From the NCBI GenBank assembly GCA_015680685.1, contig MNCI01001903.1, forward strand, positions 597,905 through 635,297: DNA of 37,393 nt, written 5' to 3'. Both the position numbers and the translations under genes were made by a program. The stretch's first letter is position 1. Every line of letters begins with the position of its first letter. The notes under the pieces are model-generated. The model saw only the letters and a list, made by a program, of their open reading frames with translations. It did not search any database and was not told where the DNA came from. Source of the DNA: Gnetum montanum (Eukaryota > Streptophyta > Gnetopsida > Gnetales > Gnetaceae). Below, one piece after another: positions 31,425-37,393 of this stretch.

Positions 31425-32228
31425 TGTTGGGTATGTGATGTCGCATACATGACGTTGGGGTCTTGATGCAATGTCATGTAAGTGATATCAAAGCATCTAC
31501 CTTGGGTCCATAAATATTGTGCCTGGGCTCCCGTTTTGAGTCAGTTTTCAATTTAGCTTTCAAGAAGAGTAGCGAAGCTCTTGTCATTTATTTTTCTCAG
31601 AGTTAGAATATTTTCTGAGTGCTCGTAGAAGGAGTCTAAGTGTGTACAGTTCTTTATTCGAGCATTGATGTACCTAAGTGCAGTAGTGTAACAAGAATAA
31701 AATAAGCTCTTTTGACAATCCTTATAACACTAAGAATAGATTAATATGTTCTTTAATGCATTTTACTCTATTCCTTTAATGCATTTGATCAAGCAATTTA
31801 TTTCAAGTAGTTAATGAACATGAGCATGACCACTTCAAGCATTCATATAGAACTTGGTAACCCAACAATGCTTAACATTTGGTAGCCTAGCAATGCTATA
31901 TGTGTTCAAGAAAGTGGGGTGGTTACTTGTGTTAGGCTAGCTAGGCAATAGACATTAGTTTTCAATCTACTCTACCTTTATTCTTGTTGTAGGTAATTAC
32001 ATCCATAAAATATAAAATGACAAAAGTTCATATACCTCAATTACACTTAAACCATACCCTTGATCCTCACAACTGTAGTTGGGAAGACAATGAATGTTCT
32101 CAATGTCATTTCACTTCTTAGAGAAACTAGTGTACGAGACAACTATAGGTCCACAAAATTTGATTAGATTGCACGTAACGCCTTAGTGATTCATATGGTT
32201 GGATGTAGGGGTACCTTGCTACTCATCA
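31425..32228 (+). repeat. 5' LTR of the second element
   Basis: About 804 bp, ending GCTACTCATCA directly before the PBS, like the first element's LTR. Shared words include AGAATATTTTC, TTCTTTATTCGAGCA, GGTTGGATGTAGGGGTACCT and GGGAAGACAATGAAT. The TATA region reads CCATAAATATT (31508). The GATATC palindromes are not preserved; only GATGTCGCATACATGAC and GTGATATC remain. The 5' boundary is approximate. Confidence 0.75.
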
Positions 32229-32229
32229 T

Positions 32230-32247
32230 TGGCATCATTTTCGGGGA
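32230..32247 (+). other. Primer binding site of second element (decayed)
   Basis: TGGCATCATTTTCGGGGA, two bases after the LTR end. Differences from the first element's site are C/G-to-T/A transitions (GCGCCG to GCATCA), typical of CpG decay. Confidence 0.75.
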
Positions 32248-32388
32248 CCCCTTTTTTGTTTTGTGTGCTATCTAAGACCTATTAAAAGTATTTAAATTGT
32301 TGGAATAAACGTGAGAGTCATATCTTATTTCATAGTTACTATAATAAATTCTCAAAGCACATTGTGATTTTTATTTTGCTAACCAAAA

Positions 32389-34980
32389 ATGTCTTCTTCT
32401 CACAAGAGCACTTCTCCACCCAAGGCTAATAATGTTCATTCGAAAAAGCCTCAACAATACCATATTATCTATACTCACCCCAATAAGTATGTACCAAACA
32501 TCACCTTCATCCTACACCAGGATGAACAATTGTGGTGTCATGACATGGACGGCAACATTGTATTTCCGCCTAATCGTGTTGCTCCTACAATGCTCTATAA
32601 AATTCTTACATGATGTCGTCTTCAAGACTACCATGGGGAGTATAATGTCGAATATGTCGATGCCAGGGATTATCATCCCACCAAAGCACAACACCTATGG
32701 GATCGGCAACTAGAACAACACTATGAGTTTTCGAAGGGAAAAGGGCTTGACAATCCTCCATTCCTATTATACCAACAAGCTAGTGGAGAATCCTTCTATG
32801 GGGGTTTTCCATACAATGACGATCCTCTCTTTAACTTTGGTAGTGGAGGCCAAAACTAGAATTTGCACTCCACGGTTCACAATCCTGATTCTAGTAATTA
32901 GGGATCCAATGACAACAAAGGATCTAGAAGGGCAAGTCAAGATAGGGATCCAAAGAAAAAGCAAGACTGTGACCATGGTTGCAATCATTGAAGAGGTAGT
33001 AGTAGGCACCGTGATGATGCTGGTTCTCCTTCCTCTTTCCCTTCGTCTTCTTCTTCTTGTTGTTCTTTTGGCTCCAATCGTGACCACAGAAGTTGAGATC
33101 ATGATGGAGGTGATCAAAATGAGCACAATGCTTGATGGAACCATAATAATCAAGGGGACCATTGAGACAGGCAAGATCAAGGATGTAGACCTTCAAGAGA
33201 GGTACATCACCATGAATAAAGGGATAGTAGAGGGCATCATACGTACCATGATCAAGGCCTTAATGAGCCTCTATTTGCTACCCAAAGTATGCTTAACATC
33301 ATAGAGGCAATTAGAATCCAAATAGGGCATATGAAAGATAGTCAAATCAAATGGTTAGNCCAAATAGGGCATATGAAAGATAGTCAAATCAAATGGTTAG
33401 ACATGAACAATATTCCTCAATTTGAAGGGGGATATAACTCTGATCCATAAAATCATCTTCAAGCTTTCCAAGATGCATGTGCCTTGCAAAACATAGAGAA
33501 CAAGTGGCAGAAATTGAAGTTGTCCCCAAGGACAGTCATCAAACAAGCAGAGAACTGGTACTGGTCCTTAGAAGCAGAATCTATCAGATGATGGAGTACC
33601 ATGCTCCAACTATTTAATGATAAGTATCAAATGTACTCCATAATGTCCAACTTAAGGAAGCAAATTCAAGGGTAAAAACAAGGAACACACAAACCCTTAG
33701 ATGTCACCATTGGCTAATATTATGCCTTGATGCACAAATGCCTTGGCCATGGTTATTCTCAATTGGCTTAACTTCACCACATTGTAGATGGGCTTTGTAA
33801 TGAAACAAGGAAAACCCTTAGTGTCTATGCCCAAGGGTGATTTTCAAAACTAATTGCCTATCAGGTACAAAGGCTAATAGAGTAGGTTGTCAAAGAGAAG
33901 TGAAAATTAAGAAAAAGAGAAAGTGCAGAGAAGTACACCTATGATCCTTCCATCTGCAAGAGGGAGGCTTGATTCTACAAAATTAAGGACGAATCCATAT
34001 TTGATGAGGGGATGCATAAAAAAGCCTTACCACTTCAACAATTCCAATCTAAGCTTACGGCCAAGGTTGATCAGTTAAGTGACTCCATAGATAGTAGATT
34101 TCAAGCTATCCTTAAAATCGTTGAAGAGTCCACAGAACAAGGTAGTGACTGTGAGTGTAGGAGGTGCAAAGAAGTTGAACGTGTACAATACAAAGGTAAG
34201 GGAAAAATTTTTCTAGTAGAAGAGGTTGCGAACAATGAATCAGATGATGATCATGGATGTGATGTTTGCGAGTATGAACATCCTAAGGGATGTTTCCTAG
34301 TTGTGTCACATTTTCAAGAGTCTGGGGTGTATGCTTTACATCCAAGACTTACACAAAGGAAAACATCCAAAATATTACCTTATCCTCAAGGAAATCTCAG
34401 GCAGTTCCACCAGAAACTACCATATTATCCAAATAGAGCTTCACCATAACTGTATGAACAATACTAACAATGGTAGAAACCATAATCATGAGCGCTTGCA
34501 CTGCCAAGGCAACAATACCCTTGTTAGTAGCTTGATCCATATGGTTACCATGTGTAGCAACACATGTCTCCACGTGATCCTTCTAGTCACATTTCTAATA
34601 TTTGACCTTACTACCATCCTTTTGATTATTATCAAACCCCTTCTGCACATGAAAGAAGGGATGCCACCTCCTATCCTTACCCTCCTTTTGCCCCTACACA
34701 CACTCCTCCTCTAGTTGCATAGCTATCACCTACTTCTCCTATGTAGGGTGAACTGCTAGCTCAACCATAACAATGCAATGCTACGAGGGTCATTAATCTA
34801 CAACCAAATCATCAATCAGAGGGGTCGAATTCCTGATCAAAGTAAAGACCTTTTCTTCAACCCCACAGTCCACATAAGTCCTCACCTACACTGGCAATTG
34901 AAAACCCTGCTCCTGCCTCTTCCTCCATATCAAATTCCTTTGGGCCTCCTTCAAACCAAACTCTACCAAGGATCCATACT
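32389..34980 (+). pseudogene. Gag of the second element
   Basis: ATG at 32389 (MSSSHKSTSPPKANN), then YTHPNKYVPN, FILHQDEQLW and GNIVFPPNRV, parallel to the first element. A stop ends this run at 32611. The frame then changes; 32700-33260 carries Asp/His/Arg/Asn-rich low complexity. The Retrotrans_gag core lies at about 33410-33860 (NIENKWQKLKLSPRTVIKQA, ESIR, TMLQLFNDKYQMYS). The longest open run, 34012-34449, has a helical stretch (KVDQLSDSIDSRFQAILKIV) and the motif CDVCEYEHPKGC (about 34260-34295). After that, a Pro-rich linker. The 41 bp duplication around an N at 33359 disrupts the core's N-terminal edge and is probably not biological. Many TAG/TAA/TGA stops correspond to CAG, CAA or TGG in the first element. 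Confidence 0.7.
33318..33400 (+). other. 41 bp exact duplication around a single N (assembly scar)
   Basis: 33318-33358 and 33360-33400 are identical (CCAAATAGGGCATATGAAAG ... AAATGGTTAG), separated only by N at 33359. The first element has the homologous sequence once. This is what an unmerged contig overlap looks like. Confidence 0.9.
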
Positions 34981-35029
34981 GTAATGCTCACTTATACTAT
35001 GTCTGATTGTATCCATGTGGAAATCAGTT

Positions 35030-35464
35030 GATCCTGGAAGTCCTCTTATCTATTTGTAGATTGCTGGGAATGAATCGTAAAAAGCTCTTCTTGATTTAAG
35101 TTCTGGTGTTAATATGATTTTTCATGAGATATACACTGCCTAGAACCTACCTCCTCTTAAGAAGAGCAACATATGACTATAATTGGTAGACCAATCCATT
35201 ACTATTACATTGGGACTAGTAGAAGACATTATGATCACTATCTATGGGTGGTCTTATCGTACTAACTACTTGGTAATCAAAGTGGAGGACTACAAAGGGG
35301 ACTTCCCAATCATTATGGGCAAGGCATGGCTAAGCATTGTTGATGCAAGAATGGGCATCAAAGATCTTTCCTTGGAAATCTCTAAAGAAAATGCATTTGA
35401 AAAGTTCAAGAAGAAGGGACTTCCATGCATTGTGCACAGTGATAGAGGGTGCAATTGTGTGTAG
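35030..35464 (+). pseudogene. Aspartic protease of the second element
   Basis: Same layout as in the first element: PGSPLIYL, KALLD, VNMIFHEIY, VDQSITITLGLVEDIMITIY, FPIIMGKAWLSIVDA, and a Lys-rich end. The catalytic Asp-Ser-Gly is changed to Asp-Leu-Ser (35093-35101) by one C-to-T and one G-to-A transition, which would abolish activity. Several TAG/TAA stops lie upstream, but the 35183-35464 part is open. Confidence 0.75.
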
Positions 35465-35989
35465 AAACTTTGGGCCATAAAGAAAGCATCTATTTATGCA
35501 TGTAAACAGTATGTGCTAGAAGCAAAAATTCAAAGGTGTCTGTATGCAACAATCACAAAATAGGAGGGCACCCAATGGCTAATCACTAATTCAAGAAGTA
35601 GCACACTTTGCATGGAACCAACTGAGAGCTTATCATGTGAGTATGTCATGAGCATGGATGAACTTGAGTAACTTCATCACCAACTCTCTGAAGATACAAA
35701 TGATGATACCCACTGGGGAGAGTTAGAAATTCTTGATAAATTTAAGCAAGAGCCCATTGAACTGAAAACATTACCAGCTGGGATGGAATATGTATTTTTG
35801 AAAAATAAGAAGCTGGTTATAATCAATGCAAGACTTACTCCAAAACAAAAAGAGATGTTGTTGAAGGTAGTTGAAAGATGGTTAGCATCTTTTGCTTGGT
35901 CATATCTTAAACTCACAAGGATTGATCCTAGGATATGCCAGCATCACATTTACACCAACCTGACCATGAAGCCAAAATGACAACCATAG
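35465..35989 (+). pseudogene. Protease-RT linker of second element
   Basis: Coding relic joining protease and RT, containing IELKTLPAGMEYVFLKNKKL, ARLTPKQKEMLLKVVER and SYLKLTRIDPRICQHHI. This matches the pre-RT segment of Athila/Tat-type Pol (ELKPLP...YVFL, then L...R..AW...D..GI.P..C.H.I). One TAG/TAA-type stop lies near 35669. Confidence 0.65.
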
Positions 35990-36640
35990 AGGTGGTTGAA
36001 CTCCAAATTAAAGAAAATTATCAAAGAGGAAATTGAACAACTCCTCAAGACAAGGTTTATTTATCCCACTGTCGATAGTGAGTGGATTAGCTTGCTTGTA
36101 AGTGTGCCAAAGAAAGATGGAAAGTGGTAAGTCTACATTGATTTCAGGCTACTGAATATGACAACATTCAAGGATCATTTTCTATTGCCATTTGTTGACC
36201 AAGTGCTCGACACAATATTAGGGCATTGCTACTACAGCTTCCTAAATGGTTAACGTGGCTATAACTAAATTCAAATGCACTAGAGGACCAAGCAAAGACA
36301 ACGTTCATGAGTCCTTAGGGAACTTTTACATATCCTAAGATGTCGTTTGGTCTATGCAATGCTCCTGCCACATTTCAATGCTTGGTACTAAGCATCTTTC
36401 AATAGCAGAATGGTAATGGTGTGGAAGTCTTCATGGATGAATTCTCCACCTAGGGAGCTACATTTGAGCAAGCCCTGGACTGCCTTGAGCAAGTGCTAAA
36501 ACGGTGTGTTGAAACCAACTTATGGCTTAATTTGTAAAAAAGTCACCTCATAATCTAGGAGGGCGTTGTACTAGGGCATAAACTCTTGCAAGCAAGAATT
36601 GAGGTGGACCTTAGAAAAATAAGGGTCATCTAAGGAATAC
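35990..36640 (+). pseudogene. Reverse transcriptase of the second element
   Basis: KKIIKEEIEQLLKTRFIYP leads to VPKKDGKW (from 36104), YIDFRLLNMTTFKDHF, LPFVDQVLDTI and YYSFL; then, after a one-base frame change near 36283, GTFTYPKMSFGLCNAPATFQ. The catalytic YxDD-type box should read FMDD but is FMDE (36430-36441), so the second catalytic aspartate is lost. Downstream come FEQALDCLEQVLKRC and VLGHKLLQARIEVD, the usual Ty3/gypsy palm/thumb sequence. Stops interrupt several conserved positions (for example TAA after KW at 36128). RT copies the element RNA to DNA; this one is inactive. Confidence 0.85.
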
Positions 36641-37085
36641 CCTACTAGCTAGAAATAGTTAGAGATGTTTGGTCATTCCTTGGACACACTAGCTACTATT
36701 GACGATTCATAGAGAATTTCTCTAAGGTGACAAAACTGTTGGTCAAGCTAACAAAGAAAGATGCTCCTTGTTTTGGACCCTAGAATGTGAAAAAGCATTC
36801 CAGCAACTAAAAGAAAGGCTTGTAGAAACTCCAATTCTACAAGCACCTAACTGGTCTAGACCATTTCATATCATGATAGATGCATTGAATTATGCCTTGG
36901 GAGCTATGTTGATGTAATTAGATGATAAGAAACATCCATACTACATCCACTTGACTAGTCGAAGCATTGTGGGTGCACAATTGAATTACACCACCATAGA
37001 AAAAGAATTGATGATTGTGGTGTTTTCTTTAGAAAAATTTAGGCACTATGTGCTTGGATATAAGGTGTTTGTGCACACTAACTGT
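36641..37085 (+). pseudogene. RNase H domain of the second element, cut off
   Basis: A degraded RT-RNase H connection (VWSFLGHTSYY, RFIENFSKVTKLL) leads to FQQLKERLVETPILQAPNWS and PFHIMIDALNYALGAMLM (first catalytic Asp present), then IVGAQLNYTTIEKELMIVVF and FRHYVLGYKVFVHTN. The Asp expected in the YTDH box is Asn. Similarity ends abruptly after VHTN near 37085; the usual ALKYL... segment and integrase do not follow. Confidence 0.8.
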
Positions 37086-37393
37086 TGGCACATTTTTACC
37101 ATTTCATGGAACAGGTGGACTTATTTGCAAATGGTGAGGTACAGAATCCTAATGAACTGAAACTGTTCAAGGAGGATTATGTTCTTTCTTGTAAAGAATT
37201 CTGCAACAGTTAATTAACCATGAAGTTGGAATAGAAATGAAAATGTTGCTGAATTGAATGTTTTGAAAATCAAGGGATAATGACATTGCAATTGGGAATG
37301 TTGGCATGAGGGTTTATCTAGAGTCAAAAGAAAATGGTGTATCAATTGTAGATATCTCTCTAGCTTATGATAGAGTAGCTCTAGTTACTTTTT
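37086..37393 (+). other. Unassigned sequence after a break in RNase H
   Basis: No retroelement homology recognised. One frame carries MEQVDLFANGEVQNPNELKL (about 37108-37168) and another, at the window's edge, DNDIAIGNVGMRVYLESKEN continuing open to the end. Both look protein-like but are too short to identify. Confidence 0.35.

Larger units (their letters stand above)
31425..37085 (+). mobile_element. Second, pol-containing Ty3/gypsy element of the same family, truncated
   Basis: Begins near TGTTGGGTATG (31425, judged by alignment to TGATGGGAGGTG of the first element's LTR). It has a single LTR to 32228, a PBS, Gag, protease, RT and part of RNase H, all in family order. Gag and protease are clearly homologous to those of the 24209-29796 element, but it is more decayed. 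Homology stops inside RNase H near 37085; integrase and the 3' LTR are not in the window. RT motifs (KDHF-LPFVDQVLD, MSFGLCNAPATFQ) and the tRNA-Asp-type PBS fit the Athila/Tat branch of Ty3/gypsy. Confidence 0.8.

Noticed and set aside
32767-33304. Long plus and minus open frames in the second Gag
   Set aside because: They are out of frame with the Asp/His/Arg-rich Gag low-complexity segment; composition is driven by the repetitive codons.
1-37393. Intact host protein-coding gene, tRNA or rRNA gene
   Set aside because: None could be supported on either strand; every recognisable coding segment belongs to, or most likely belongs to, a mobile element.

Overview
The window looks like intergenic DNA from a large plant nuclear genome, most likely a gymnosperm. 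It is AT-rich, except for a GC-rich first kilobase, and consists of old, broken transposable elements and degenerate tandem repeats. I found no intact host gene, RNA gene, CRISPR array or bacterial-type operon. The assignment rests on plant-type Ty3/gypsy elements, a tRNA-Asp-type primer binding site, spliceosomal introns, and element decay dominated by C-to-T and G-to-A changes. The species cannot be told from the sequence.

Layout. 1-1016 (minus strand): relic of a plant LINE ORF1 (DUF4283-like region plus a CCHC knuckle) with a low-complexity Gly/Ser/Asn/His/Asp N-terminus. 1141-3570: degenerate ~150-200 bp tandem array carrying the dyad GACTACACT...AGTGTAGTC. 3571-5205: AT-rich, with small tandem repeats. 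5206-8843 (plus strand): decayed multi-exon coding sequence of unknown function with a coiled coil and at least one convincing intron. 9205-9560: ~165 bp tandem repeats. 9610-13190 (minus strand): gag and protease of a Tat/Ogre-like Ty3/gypsy element with no recognisable RT, RNase H or integrase. 13191-15200: purine-rich minisatellites and more dyad motifs. The convergent 5206-8843 reading frame and the 9610-13190 gag-protease fit the plan of a giant Tat-type retrotransposon with an antisense extra ORF, read on the minus strand.

15200-21800: a second mosaic. It has unknown coding relics at 15401-16325, 17205-17579 (two exons) and 19182-20627 (plant transposon-protein-like, with a C-terminal coiled coil), between two blocks of degenerate repeats that share partly inverted words. 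A small copia-like fragment sits inside, flanked by a 77 bp direct repeat. 21791-24208: no recognisable gene, a 124 bp assembly gap and a TC microsatellite.

24209-29796: the best-defined feature, an LTR retrotransposon with both LTRs (819 and 814 bp), TG/CA ends, a perfect 5 bp target duplication (CTTAT), a tRNA-Asp-type PBS and a purine tract. It encodes only Gag and protease. 31425 to about 37085: a related, more decayed element with one LTR, Gag, protease, RT and RNase H in the window. Comparing the two shows that pol was lost or replaced in the first, and that many stops in one copy are sense codons in the other. The second element is broken inside RNase H near 37085, and the last ~300 bp are unassigned.
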